A DNA stretch of 64,000 bases, taken from positions 1-64,000 of the forward strand of contig JAFGNH010000074.1 of the NCBI GenBank assembly GCA_016927115.1, in the 5' to 3' direction. The DNA is from Anaerolineales bacterium. Lineage in GTDB: Bacteria; Chloroflexota; Anaerolineae; Anaerolineales; E44-bin32. A model generated the notes under the pieces. It was not told where the DNA came from. It was given only the letters and a program-made list of their open reading frames with translations, and searched no databases. Both the position numbers and the translations under genes were made by a program. Below are positions 54,045 through 63,645 of this stretch, piece by piece. Position 1 is the stretch's first letter. Every line of letters starts with the position of its first letter.

Positions 54045-56519
54045 ATGCGCTTTGGTATGTATGATGATGTTAACAAGGAATATGTGATTACACGGCCGGA
54101 TACACCGCTGCCCTGGATAAATTATCTTGGGTGCCACCAGTTTTTCAGCCTTATTTCCAATACGGCCGGGGGATATTGTTTTTATCGGGACGCGCGTTTA
54201 CGGCGTCTGCTTCGATATCGTTATAACAATGCACCGCTGGATATCGGCGGCAGATTCCTCTATCTGCGGGACGATCAATCCGGGAGCACCACAAACCCGG
54301 CATTATTCTGGTCGCCAACCGGCCAACCTGTGCAGGAGGACCTGGACAGCTATGAGTGCCGTCATGGACTGGGATATACAAGAATCCAGTCGGAGAAGGA
54401 AAGTATTGATTGCAGCGTGCTGTACTTTGTTCCACTCCATGAAAATCTGGAAATCTGGGATGTGACTCTGACCAACCGCCGCAGCAGCAGGGCATCGCTT
54501 TCCCTGTATGGGGCAGTGGAGTTCTGCCTTTGGGATGCATGGGATGATTCAACAAACTTCCAGCGAAATCTCAACATTGGAGAGGTGGAAGTTGATGGAT
54601 CAGTGATTTACCACAAAAGCGAGTACCGCGAACGGCGTAATCACTTTGCTTATTTTGCCTGTTCTGAGCCGGTTAGTGGGTATGACACACAGAGGAAGGC
54701 TTTTCTCGGATCGCAGTGTGGATGGGATCGCCCAAGGGCTGTTGAAATGGGTTGTATGTCCAATTCAGCTGCTGCAGGCTGGCAGCCAATCGGTGCCCAG
54801 GAGATCAATATAAGTCTTGAGCCCGGGGAAGAGCGGCACATTCTGTTCCTCCTCGGCTATTTTGAGAATCCGGCAGCGGATAAATTCGATCCCCCGGAAT
54901 CACAAACCATCAATAAAACCGGTGTTCGATCTACCATTTCCCATTACCTGAATCAAGAGAACGTTCAGGCTGCCTTTAAAGAAATGGGGGCCTACTGGGA
55001 AGATTTACTGGGCATACTTACGGTAAATACGCCCGATGTGCACACAAACAGGATGGTCAATACCTGGAATATTTACCAGGTGATGGCGACCTTCAATTTA
55101 TCCCGGTCTGCTTCCTACTTTGAATCAGGAGTGGGACGGGGGATCGGCTTCAGAGATTCCAATCAGGATTTGCTCGGATTTGTACAGCTGGATCCGGAGC
55201 GGGCGAGGGGGCGTCTGATCGATCTGGCGGCCACACAGCTTGAGAATGGTGGGGCATACCACCAGTTCCAACCGCTTACAAAAAAGGGCAACAACGATAT
55301 CGGCAGCAACTTTAATGACGATCCGCTGTGGCTTGTCCTCGCTGTCTCTGCCTATCTGAAAGAAACCGGTCTTTGGGATATCCTGGACGAACCCGTTCCA
55401 TATGACCGTAAACCGGGCACTGAAGCACCACTGTACCAGCATCTGCGTAAAGCGATGCAGTACACACTGGACCGTATCGGCCCCCACGGGCTTCCGCTGA
55501 TCGGCAGAGCAGATTGGAACGATTGTCTGAATCTGAATTGCTATTCGCTATCACCCGGGCAATCTTTCCAAAGCGTGATGAATAAGGAAGGCCTTGTAGC
55601 TGAAAGCGTATTTATTGCAGGCCTGTTCCTGTATGCTGCACATGAGATGATCGGGATAGCGGACCATCTTGGCCATACTGAGGATATCTCACAGCTGGAG
55701 AAAGCATGTGAGGATTTTGAAACGGCGGTATGGCGGTCTGGCTGGGATGGAGAGTGGTTTCTCAGAGCATATGATGACAGTGGTAATCCCATTGGCTCAC
55801 ACCGCTGCAGTGAAGGGCAGCTTTTTATTGAACCGCAGGGAATGTGTGTTCTTGCCGGGTTGGGACTGCAGAACGGCAGAGCAGAGCAAGCCCTTAATGC
55901 AGTCGCAGAACGCCTGGCGACTCCGCATGGAATCATGCTGCTGCAGCCTCCTTATTCTCATTATGACCCGGCATTAGGTGAAATCACTTCTTATCCACCG
56001 GGGTTGAAGGAAAACGGGAGTGTTTTCTGTCACACCAATCCCTGGGTTATGATCGCGGAATCCATGCTTGGTCATGGTGATCGAGCTTTTGATTACTACT
56101 CGAGGATCAATCCCTCTGGCCGGGAAGAGATCAGTGATATCCACGGCTGTGAACCCTACGTTTACGCTCAGACCATTGCCGGCCGTGACTCAGACTGTCC
56201 CGGAGAAGCGAAAAATTCATGGCTGACAGGAACCGCAGCCTGGAACTACGTTGCATTAACCCAGTGGATATTGGGCATTCAACCCTCACTGCACGGCTTA
56301 CAGATCACTCCAGTTCTTCCTTCGCACTGGGATGGCTTCACTGCGCGCAGAAAGTACCGGGATGTAATATACCAAATCAACGTCAAGCGAATTGGCCCGG
56401 GCAATTCTGTACAGCTTTTCCTTGATGGTGTTCAGGTTGAAGGCGTTTTACTGCCCCTTCCTGCAGAGGGAACTGCAGAAGTAGAAGTCGAATGTCTCCT
56501 TGGAGAATCTGAGGAATAG
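54045..56519 (+). CDS. cbp: cellobiose phosphorylase (GH94)
   Basis: This 824-residue inverting phosphorylase splits cellobiose with phosphate into glucose 1-phosphate and glucose. The N-terminal beta-sandwich begins PWINYLGCHQFFSLISNTAGGYCFYRDARLRR, here shown only as its key parts: LISNTAGGY and FYRDARLRR, both characteristic of clostridial cellobiose phosphorylases. The barrel carries GIGFRDSNQDLLGF (substrate/phosphate site) and GRADWNDCLNL at residues 487-497 with the general acid Asp. Length matches the family (~810). No signal peptide, so it is cytoplasmic. It sits 69 nt after the importer genes. Confidence 0.93.
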   Translation: MRFGMYDDVNKEYVITRPDTPLPWINYLGCHQFFSLISNTAGGYCFYRDARLRRLLRYRYNNAPLDIGGRFLYLRDDQSGSTTNPALFWSPTGQPVQEDLDSYECRHGLGYTRIQSEKESIDCSVLYFVPLHENLEIWDVTLTNRRSSRASLSLYGAVEFCLWDAWDDSTNFQRNLNIGEVEVDGSVIYHKSEYRERRNHFAYFACSEPVSGYDTQRKAFLGSQCGWDRPRAVEMGCMSNSAAAGWQPIGAQEINISLEPGEERHILFLLGYFENPAADKFDPPESQTINKTGVRSTISHYLNQENVQAAFKEMGAYWEDLLGILTVNTPDVHTNRMVNTWNIYQVMATFNLSRSASYFESGVGRGIGFRDSNQDLLGFVQLDPERARGRLIDLAATQLENGGAYHQFQPLTKKGNNDIGSNFNDDPLWLVLAVSAYLKETGLWDILDEPVPYDRKPGTEAPLYQHLRKAMQYTLDRIGPHGLPLIGRADWNDCLNLNCYSLSPGQSFQSVMNKEGLVAESVFIAGLFLYAAHEMIGIADHLGHTEDISQLEKACEDFETAVWRSGWDGEWFLRAYDDSGNPIGSHRCSEGQLFIEPQGMCVLAGLGLQNGRAEQALNAVAERLATPHGIMLLQPPYSHYDPALGEITSYPPGLKENGSVFCHTNPWVMIAESMLGHGDRAFDYYSRINPSGREEISDIHGCEPYVYAQTIAGRDSDCPGEAKNSWLTGTAAWNYVALTQWILGIQPSLHGLQITPVLPSHWDGFTARRKYRDVIYQINVKRIGPGNSVQLFLDGVQVEGVLLPLPAEGTAEVEVECLLGESEE

Positions 56520-56684
56520 ATACATCTGCCTGCTCCGAAGATAATAATGGCGGAATTCCGTGGAAGAGCTGCGTGGTATCCGGAAATTTCCTGATTTGTC
56601 ATTTTTAAAGAGGCCGGTAGATTCAAAATGTCTGGCAAGCCTTTCTATTCTTCTTTTTAATAATTCACAGAAGAAGGTGCTGAA

Positions 56685-59099
56685 ATGAAAGCAGGGTATT
56701 TTGATCCGGAAAACAAAACGTATGTCATCACAACGCCTGAAACACCGGTGCCCTGGATAAACTATATTGGCAGTCGTTCTTTTGGCGGCTTTGTCGACCA
56801 TACAGGGGGAGCTTTGTTATGCTGTGAGGACCCGTCCCGGAATCGAATTACGAAATATATTCAGCAAATGCCCCCGTCGGATTTTAAAGGCACAACGCTG
56901 TACCTGCGCCTCCATGATGAATCCGGCTACAGGATTTTTTCGCCTTATTTTGTCCCAACTCTCGATCCGCTGGAAAAATATGAGTGTACAATCGGCCCGG
57001 GATATACCCGGATTTCCTCGGAATATCTCGGGATCCGGGTGGAAAGTACGATTTTTGTTCCCCTTGATGCGAAATGTGAAATTCGTGATGTCAGGATCAC
57101 CAATTGCTCGGATCGACCCATTTCACTGGACGTTATACCACTGGTTGAGTATTCTCATCCGGATGCACTGCAGCAATTCACCAATGCGGATTGGGTGCCG
57201 CAGACGATGCAGAGCCGTGTCGTGGTGGAAGAAGAATACCTTATCCTTTTGCAATTTCCATTCATGTATCGTGATTCCCAGGTTAATTATCTGACCTCGA
57301 ATATACCGGCCAACTCGTTTGAAACAGACAGGAAGGAGTTCCTTGGCAGAGGCGGCTACGGGACGTTTAAAGATCCGGGTTCACTGCACCAGGAACAATT
57401 GAACTGCAGCCAGGCGAACCGGGGTGATAATATCGGAGCACTGCTTCACGCATTGGGCACAATGGATCCGGGTGAATCGCGAAGTTTGATCATCCAGCTC
57501 GGACAGGCTGACGACCTGGAGGAAGCAAAAGAGACCATCCGTAAATATCGCGAACCTCTGCATGTCTCTGCTGCATTCGAAGCTCTCAACAGTAGATGGG
57601 AACAGGTTTTCCGTACAGTGCAGGTGGACACACCGGACCCGGACATGAATGTCATGTTGAATGTCCATAATCCGATTCAATGCTGCACGACATTCAAATG
57701 GTCACGCTACCTCTCGATGTATCAGACCGGATTGGGTGCGCGTGGCATTGGTTATCGTGATTCCATGCAGGATGTTATGGGCGCCCTGCCGTTCGCAGCT
57801 GAAGAAGCTCGCGGCTTTCTGAAAACACTGCTTTCGTTTCAGCGCCCTGATGGATCAGCTGTGCACCAGTTCAATCCGCTGACCCTGGAAGGCAGCGCCG
57901 GCGATTCAATGGAGATGGAGGACAGGCCGCATTATTACAGCGATGATCATCTCTGGGGTGTCCTGGCCGCGCTGGCCTATATCAAGGAGACCGGGGATTA
58001 CTCATTTCTTGATGAGATCGTTCCTTTCTATGATGACTCTCGAAGGACACCAACCTTGGAAGGGGGAACCGTCCGCTCTCATCTGGAGATTGCACTTCAG
58101 TTCACCCGGCAGGATGTCGGCAGACATGGCTTGCCGCTCCTCGGTTTTGCGGATTGGAATGATACCGTAAACCTGCCTGCAGGAGCTGAATCACTCTTTA
58201 CAGCCAACCTGTATGGCAAAGCACTGCTGGAGATGATCGAACTGCTTCGTTCGCTTCGTGAGAAGAAGTCCGTTGAGATTTTTACGAAAGCCTACAATGA
58301 GATGAGAACCCGCTTCCAGGACTCTGCCTGGGATGGTGCCTGGTTTGTGCGCTACTTTGAAAAACTTGGAAACCCCTCTGGATCGCATCAGAACCAATAC
58401 GGACAGATCTATCTGAATGCACAATCCTGGGCAGTTATCTCCGGGTTCGCAATACCTGAGTATGCCTGCACAGCCATGGAGGCGGTTTACGAATATCTGA
58501 ATACAGACTATGGACTGCGGCTGAGTACGCCGGGTTTTGATGGGTATGATCCGGTGTATGGCGGCGTAACCACCTATCCACCTGGAGCCAAGGAAAATGG
58601 CGGTATCTTTCTGCATCCCAATCCCTGGGCAATGATGGCGGAAACGATCCTGGGGAATGGGGATCGCGCCTATCAGTACTATGCTCAGATTAACCCCGTG
58701 AGCAAGAACAACATAATCGAGGTGTACGAATGTGAGCCGTATGTGTATGCCCAGAACATTCTGGGCCCGGAGCATCCACAGTATGGCCTGGGACGGAATT
58801 CGTGGCTTTCCGGGACTGCTTCCTGGTGTTATCAGGCAGCCATACAGTGGATACTTGGTGTGCGTCCGGATTATGGTGGATTGCGGATTGACCCCTGTAT
58901 CCCGGCAGTATGGGAATCGTATTCAGTTGACCGTCTCTTCAGGGGAAAGCAGTATCATATCGAGGTCCACAATCCTGAGGGTGTTTGCAGGGGTGTTGTA
59001 CGGATAGCAGTAGATGGGGAGTTGATCAACGGTCAGTGTATCCCGCCGGATCTAAACGGTGACAGGCAGCATGTTGAAGTATGGCTCGGGGTGCAGTAG
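56685..59099 (+). CDS. second GH94 phosphorylase, substrate unclear
   Basis: This 804-residue GH94 paralogue follows the cellobiose phosphorylase by 165 nt. It shares PWINYIGSRSFGG, FVDHTGGALLCCED, GIGYRDSMQDVMGA and the general-acid motif GFADWNDTVNL (near residues 488-498). The N-terminal block differs from cellobiose phosphorylase (no FYRDARLRR), so the acceptor site differs. Candidates known in the family include chitobiose, laminaribiose, cellobionate and longer beta-glucan phosphorylases; I cannot choose. AGAAGGTGC precedes the ATG. It probably widens the range of disaccharides used by the locus. Confidence 0.88.
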   Translation: MKAGYFDPENKTYVITTPETPVPWINYIGSRSFGGFVDHTGGALLCCEDPSRNRITKYIQQMPPSDFKGTTLYLRLHDESGYRIFSPYFVPTLDPLEKYECTIGPGYTRISSEYLGIRVESTIFVPLDAKCEIRDVRITNCSDRPISLDVIPLVEYSHPDALQQFTNADWVPQTMQSRVVVEEEYLILLQFPFMYRDSQVNYLTSNIPANSFETDRKEFLGRGGYGTFKDPGSLHQEQLNCSQANRGDNIGALLHALGTMDPGESRSLIIQLGQADDLEEAKETIRKYREPLHVSAAFEALNSRWEQVFRTVQVDTPDPDMNVMLNVHNPIQCCTTFKWSRYLSMYQTGLGARGIGYRDSMQDVMGALPFAAEEARGFLKTLLSFQRPDGSAVHQFNPLTLEGSAGDSMEMEDRPHYYSDDHLWGVLAALAYIKETGDYSFLDEIVPFYDDSRRTPTLEGGTVRSHLEIALQFTRQDVGRHGLPLLGFADWNDTVNLPAGAESLFTANLYGKALLEMIELLRSLREKKSVEIFTKAYNEMRTRFQDSAWDGAWFVRYFEKLGNPSGSHQNQYGQIYLNAQSWAVISGFAIPEYACTAMEAVYEYLNTDYGLRLSTPGFDGYDPVYGGVTTYPPGAKENGGIFLHPNPWAMMAETILGNGDRAYQYYAQINPVSKNNIIEVYECEPYVYAQNILGPEHPQYGLGRNSWLSGTASWCYQAAIQWILGVRPDYGGLRIDPCIPAVWESYSVDRLFRGKQYHIEVHNPEGVCRGVVRIAVDGELINGQCIPPDLNGDRQHVEVWLGVQ

Positions 59100-59189
59100 T
59101 ATTCTCAGGCGCAGAAAGGTTTGATTGATTCCCGGCGGGGCTTGCAGCAGGCAGGGTAAAATTACGCGGAGTGCTGGATTATGATATGA

Positions 59190-59226
59190 AGAAAGCTGGC
59201 AGCTCTTAGAAAGCTGCCAGCTTTCT
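59190..59226. terminator. bidirectional terminator hairpin
   Basis: AGAAAGCTGGCAGCT (59190-59204) and AGCTGCCAGCTTTCT (59212-59226) form a perfect 15-bp stem. It lies between the second GH94 gene and the convergent hsp20 gene. Confidence 0.85.
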
Positions 59227-59236
59227 GTTTGGAACC

Positions 59237-59680
59237 TTATTTCGTTTTGATGGTGATGGTCTTCGGTTTGGCTTCTTCCTTTTTAGGGATGGTCAGTGTA
59301 AGGATGCCGTTTTCAAAATCGGCTTTTGCCTTGTCGCCATCTACAGAAGCGGGAAGACTGATCGAACGGTTGAAGCTGCCGAACCTTCTTTCACGAAGAT
59401 GATACGTTGCTTGCTGATCCTCGTGTTCTTCGGATATCTCACCGCGTATGTTGAGACGCCCACCAGTGATGGTTATGTTCAACTCTTCCGGTTTTATTCC
59501 GGGAGCGGCTGCCTTTACGATAACATCATTGTCAGTTTCATACAGATCGATAGGCATACTGCCGAAGGAAAGGTTTTCGGATAACGATGTTCCCATCAGT
59601 GCACGATCGAACATACGATCAAGTGAGTCATGCATCCGGCGCACATCACGGAACGGTTCCCAGGGTGTCAGATTGGCCAT
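59237..59680 (-). CDS. small heat-shock protein Hsp20/alpha-crystallin
   Basis: This 147-residue chaperone keeps unfolding proteins soluble. It has the short N-terminal arm (WEPFRDVRRMHDSLDRMFD), an alpha-crystallin domain (residues about 40-130: VIVKAAAPGIKPEELNITITGG, RRFGSFNRSISLP, ADFENGILTLTIPK) and a C-terminal extension with I-T-I. GGAGGTGAAAAA precedes the ATG. No CIRCE element was found upstream. Gene stands alone. Confidence 0.95.
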   Translation of the reverse strand: MANLTPWEPFRDVRRMHDSLDRMFDRALMGTSLSENLSFGSMPIDLYETDNDVIVKAAAPGIKPEELNITITGGRLNIRGEISEEHEDQQATYHLRERRFGSFNRSISLPASVDGDKAKADFENGILTLTIPKKEEAKPKTITIKTK

Positions 59681-60120
59681 TTTTTCACCTCCAACACAAA
59701 TATAGATTTTTTTGAACTACAGAATCAGTATAGGAGTCGAAAGTATGAGGTGTGTTAGTGGAAGGTTAAAAATTTATTATAAATGGCCTGTATGGGGCGG
59801 CGCAGGGTATGCGCAGGGGGCGCAGAAGGGCAGGTTTAAAGGGAAAAACGCGGAAGGGAGGGAAGGAGGGAATTCCATGGAAGGATGCGGGAAACGGGCT
59901 GCTTGTTTCCGGAAGAAGGGTTCATTGAGGCGGCCCTGTAAAACCCGCCCGTGTGAAGGACAAATCGACCCGTGGACGGGGTGTGGGTGTTTTATATGCC
60001 CGTGAGTTTGATAAGAAAACGCATACAAACAATGTATGCGTTTTATCCTATGGAGACGGGGAACCTGTCCGTACTGGGTACACGACGGACTCCAGTGGAG
60101 AGGCCAGCCCTGCTGAACGA
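59681..60120. other. intergenic region with one hairpin
   Basis: This 440-nt gap lies between hsp20 (minus) and the end of the fix operon (minus). Apart from the hairpin at 60016-60044 it holds a purine-rich stretch around 59800-59880 and no gene with family features. Confidence 0.5.
60016..60044 (-). terminator. terminator of the fixABCX operon
   Basis: AAAACGCATACA (60016-60027) and TGTATGCGTTTT (60033-60044) pair over 12 bp with loop AACAA. The A/T ends give a U-run on both strands. It lies 76 nt past the fixX stop. Confidence 0.8.
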
Positions 60121-60444
60121 TCACCCGAATTTATAAGCGACTCCAAATCCGCCACGCGGGTTCTTCCAGGAAATATTGTTGTACGGGCACAACACCCGGC
60201 ATGTACCGCACTCTATACAACTCTGTACGGCAATCTGCACAGTGCCGTCATCCTCAAGCCGGTATGCTCCGACCGGGCAGAAATTGATGCATGGCTTGTT
60301 TTCACACTTTAAACAAACCTGCTCATCAATGATTGAAAGATGAAGTTCTTTCTCATCCGTGAAATATTTAAGAGTCATCAGAATATCATCGATATAGACT
60401 TCCGGCAGCTCTCGTTCCTTAGTTTTGTTTTCTGGATTTTTCAT
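60121..60444 (-). CDS. fixX: FixX-type ferredoxin-like protein
   Basis: This 107-residue electron carrier has the Cys pattern of FixX: CLKCENKPCINFCP, then SCIECGTCRVLCP, which holds a [4Fe-4S] cluster. It passes electrons between FixC and the rest of the complex. It starts 9 nt after the fixC stop, the last gene of the operon. Confidence 0.92.
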   Translation of the reverse strand: MKNPENKTKERELPEVYIDDILMTLKYFTDEKELHLSIIDEQVCLKCENKPCINFCPVGAYRLEDDGTVQIAVQSCIECGTCRVLCPYNNISWKNPRGGFGVAYKFG

Positions 60445-60453
60445 TTCATTCCT

Positions 60454-61773
60454 CTATATACCCAATACTGCCCGGCCGAGGGAAATGATATCACCCGCTG
60501 CACGGAAAAGTGAACGCCTTCCGGTCAGTGATCGCAGGATATCACGGTAGACTTCCCGTTTTGGCTTGCCGAAACCAGTGAAGAACTGTCCCATGGCATC
60601 GTTGAGAAAGGATGGATAGATGTCCATAAAATCAGGATTCTTGTGCAGAAAAGCAGACATCTTGCGGTACTGGCGCAGATCCTTGAGGATAAAGCGGTCT
60701 TTAAGACGAGTCCTGTATCCGGACAGAGTGCGGGCGGAGAAATCGCCCTTTTTGTGTGCTTCGACAGCAGTCAGAGCTGCTTCCTTGCCGGCGATGATGG
60801 CCATGTTGGTGCCTTCCCAGTGGATGGCATTGACCATGGCAGCTGCGTCGCCTGCAACCAGCACACCGTCTGTAAACAGGGTGGGCATGTCGTTCCAGCC
60901 ACCCTCAGGAATGAGGTGGGCACCGTATTCCATCAGCTGGCCGTCGGCAATAATTGGAGCAATGGCGGGATGTTCAAGGTAGCGCTGCAGCAGTTCATAG
61001 GGTTTGATCCTTGCTTCGCGGAGCGCATCGAGTGTTACACCCACACCGAGTGAGATCGAGCGTTTGCCTGTGTAGAGGAATCCTAGCCCTGGCAGCCCCA
61101 TTGAGACATCACCGACAACGGAGAGAGCAGCCCCGTGATCGATATCCACAAGGCCAAGCCGGCTGTTGATCAGGTCTGGTTTGAGAGAAATCAGTTGTTT
61201 TACAGCCAACGCAGTCCGTTCAGGTTTGAGGTCGTGATCGATCAATCCCAGCTTCTGAGTGAGCAGGTTGTTTACACCCTCTGTGATGATTACGACAGGG
61301 GCGTACACCTCTCCCTCAGGGCGGTCTGTCTGTACACCAACAACCCGGCCATTTTCATACAGGAAATCTGTAACCAGGGTTTTGGGAATGATAAACGCGC
61401 CTTCCGCCTCGGCCTGTGCTGCCCACCAGGCATCGAATTCTGCCCGCTGGGCTACAAATGCATCGATGGGGTTATTGTTGATTTTGCCGCCCTGAACCGT
61501 TGCTTTGACCACGCCGTCCTCAGAAAGGAACCAGAATCCTGTTTCGGTAATCGGACGTTCCAGCGGCGGTTTGCGATCCCAGAAGTCCGGATAAATTTCC
61601 TGCAAAGCATGAGTGTAGAGCGCTCCACCGAAGTAGTTCTTTCCGCCGGGGGTTTGGGCGCGCTCGATAATGGCGGTTTTTTGTCCATTACGGGCTGCGA
61701 TCGCTCCGGCAGTTGACCCGGCCATACCTGCTCCGATGATAATGACATCAAATTCGATTTTCGTACTCGTCAT
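60454..61773 (-). CDS. fixC: electron-transfer flavoprotein:quinone oxidoreductase FixC
   Basis: This 439-residue FAD protein begins with the dinucleotide fold DVIIIGAGMAGSTAGAIAARNG and has the geranylgeranyl-reductase-like middle (DAFVAQRAEFDAWW) with GDAAAMVNAIHWEGTN. In FixABCX it sends the high-potential electron of the bifurcation toward quinone. It overlaps fixB by 4 nt. No membrane helix is present, as expected for the peripheral FixC subunit. Confidence 0.93.
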   Translation of the reverse strand: MTSTKIEFDVIIIGAGMAGSTAGAIAARNGQKTAIIERAQTPGGKNYFGGALYTHALQEIYPDFWDRKPPLERPITETGFWFLSEDGVVKATVQGGKINNNPIDAFVAQRAEFDAWWAAQAEAEGAFIIPKTLVTDFLYENGRVVGVQTDRPEGEVYAPVVIITEGVNNLLTQKLGLIDHDLKPERTALAVKQLISLKPDLINSRLGLVDIDHGAALSVVGDVSMGLPGLGFLYTGKRSISLGVGVTLDALREARIKPYELLQRYLEHPAIAPIIADGQLMEYGAHLIPEGGWNDMPTLFTDGVLVAGDAAAMVNAIHWEGTNMAIIAGKEAALTAVEAHKKGDFSARTLSGYRTRLKDRFILKDLRQYRKMSAFLHKNPDFMDIYPSFLNDAMGQFFTGFGKPKREVYRDILRSLTGRRSLFRAAGDIISLGRAVLGI

Positions 61774-62810
61774 GCCTGTTCTCCTTTGCGAGCCCGGAGA
61801 GTTGAAATCATTGCTGGAATAACCTGATACAGATCTCCGATGAGGCCTACAGTAGCTACCTCAAAAATCGGTGCATCAGGATCGCTGTTGATAGCTACTA
61901 TAAAGTCTGAATCCTGCATTCCCACTTTGTGCTGGATGGCACCGGAAACGCCGGCTGCGATATACAATTTTGGCCGTACTGTCTTCCCGGTCTGGCCGAC
62001 CTGGTGGTCATAGGATATCCATCCGCCGTCCACGCAGGCACGGCTTGCGCCGACAACACCGCCGAGTTCGTCGGCCAGTTCCTGGAGCAGGGAAAAGCCC
62101 TCCGGCTTGCCGAGGCCTTTACCGCCAGTGACAATCACATCTGCGTATTCGAGATTAACAGGACCGTTCTCGTTGGTGAGGATTTCTACGACTTCTGCTG
62201 CCATCATTTCCGGCGTGATGGACACATGCTCTTCAATAATCTCACCTGCAGCATCGGGATTCACTTCAGGAGTCTCAAACACACGCGGCCGGACTGTTGC
62301 CATTTGGGGGCGATGGTTTTCGCAGATGATTGTTGCGATTACATTCCCGCCGAAAGCCGGGCGTGTTGCATTCAGTTTCTTCCTGGGGCTTCGCCGGGTT
62401 GGACCCATATCCAGGCGGGTGCAGTCCGCAGTCAGCCCCGTTTCCAATGAAGTGGCAACCGAACCGGCGAGGTCTCTACCCATGGTTGTAGCGCCGATCA
62501 GGAAAACTTCAGGGTCATATTTTCTGACGAGCGTAACCATCGTTTCTGTGTAGGGGCGGTTGAGATAATGCTGCAGATTGGGATCGTTGACAGTATAGAC
62601 AAAATCAGCGCCGAGCTGTATAGCTTCTTTCGCCAGATGTGTGACGTTGTGTCCGGCCAGAATACCTTCGACAACAGCCTGTTCGTTATCTCTGTCTAAT
62701 TCATCCTGGATTTCAGAAGCCAGGCGTCGTGTAACGCCAAGCAGCTCTCCAGCTACCGGGTGAAGGACTCCATTTTTCTGTTCAAGGAATACCCAAAATC
62801 GTCGTGTCAT
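61770..62810 (-). CDS. fixB: electron-transfer flavoprotein alpha subunit FixB
   Basis: This 346-residue subunit forms the flavin-binding half of the bifurcating ETF. The C-terminal FAD block is clear: VGQTGKTVRPKLYIAAGVSGA, SDFIVAINSDPDAPIF and VGLIGDLYQVIP. It starts 4 nt after the fixA stop and overlaps fixC. Confidence 0.95.
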   Translation of the reverse strand: MTRRFWVFLEQKNGVLHPVAGELLGVTRRLASEIQDELDRDNEQAVVEGILAGHNVTHLAKEAIQLGADFVYTVNDPNLQHYLNRPYTETMVTLVRKYDPEVFLIGATTMGRDLAGSVATSLETGLTADCTRLDMGPTRRSPRKKLNATRPAFGGNVIATIICENHRPQMATVRPRVFETPEVNPDAAGEIIEEHVSITPEMMAAEVVEILTNENGPVNLEYADVIVTGGKGLGKPEGFSLLQELADELGGVVGASRACVDGGWISYDHQVGQTGKTVRPKLYIAAGVSGAIQHKVGMQDSDFIVAINSDPDAPIFEVATVGLIGDLYQVIPAMISTLRARKGEQA

Positions 62811-62814
62811 TATT

Positions 62815-63645
62815 CTATCCCTTTACTAAAGCGAGTTTGGGACTGGAAAATATCTCATCCCAGACTTCGTTAACCGCTTCCTGAATATCTTTATCCGTGG
62901 TGTTGATCGTTTTTCCGGGATGGTGTAATTCAGGCGTCCCGGTTTTTGCAACCTGGGTGGGGGAGCCTTTTAATCCCAGCCGGGTATCGTCAAACTGTAC
63001 AGGCTCTTGTGCACTCCACACTTCCGGTTGATAACGAAGGGATTTGATCAGGTCCGGCAGGGAGGCATAGGGAATATCAGCGATTTCTTTTTCTGCGGTC
63101 AGTACAGCGGGCAGTTTTGATTTGATGATTTCGATACTGGCTTCTGTTTTGCGTTCCACAATTACGTAGTGCTCTTCGAGATTAATCTCCCGGATACCCA
63201 CTACATAGGTGATCAGTGGAAATCCCAACCGCATTGCCACGCCAGGTCCAACCTGGGCGGTATCGCCATCGATAGCCTGTTTACCAAAAAGGATCAAATC
63301 GAGAGGGTTATTGTTATGGATCTCCCGGATTGCTTCCGCAAGAACGTAGGAAGTTGCCAGGGTATCCGCTCCGGCGAATTTACGGTCAGACAGCAGGATA
63401 CCCCTATCAGCACCCATTTCAACGCATTCCTGCAGAGCTGCTTCTGCGGCTGGAGGGCCCATGGTAAGAGTGGTAATATGCCCGCCCATTTTGTGCTTCC
63501 ATTCCGCAGCCACAGCCACAGCATGAGCGTCATAAGGGTTCAGGATGGCAGGTACACCTGTTCGGATAAGGCTCCCTGTTTCAGGGTCGATGCGTATATT
63601 CGTGGTATCCGGAACCTGTTTAATACTGACAAGTATGTGCAACAT
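62815..63645 (-). CDS. fixA: electron-transfer flavoprotein beta subunit FixA
   Basis: This 276-residue subunit binds the flavin that accepts NADH electrons and is the first gene of the operon. Hallmarks are the N-terminal KQVPDTTNIRIDPETG, NPYDAHAVAVAAEWK, GKQAIDGDTAQVGPG and the closing EIADIPYASLPDLIKS region. GAGGTGCTTGA precedes the ATG. FixABCX occurs in non-diazotrophs too, so nitrogen fixation cannot be assumed. Confidence 0.95.
   Translation of the reverse strand: MLHILVSIKQVPDTTNIRIDPETGSLIRTGVPAILNPYDAHAVAVAAEWKHKMGGHITTLTMGPPAAEAALQECVEMGADRGILLSDRKFAGADTLATSYVLAEAIREIHNNNPLDLILFGKQAIDGDTAQVGPGVAMRLGFPLITYVVGIREINLEEHYVIVERKTEASIEIIKSKLPAVLTAEKEIADIPYASLPDLIKSLRYQPEVWSAQEPVQFDDTRLGLKGSPTQVAKTGTPELHHPGKTINTTDKDIQEAVNEVWDEIFSSPKLALVKG

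Noticed and set aside
60121-63645. Evidence for nitrogen fixation
   Set aside because: fixABCX also occurs in many non-diazotrophs and no nif gene is in the window.
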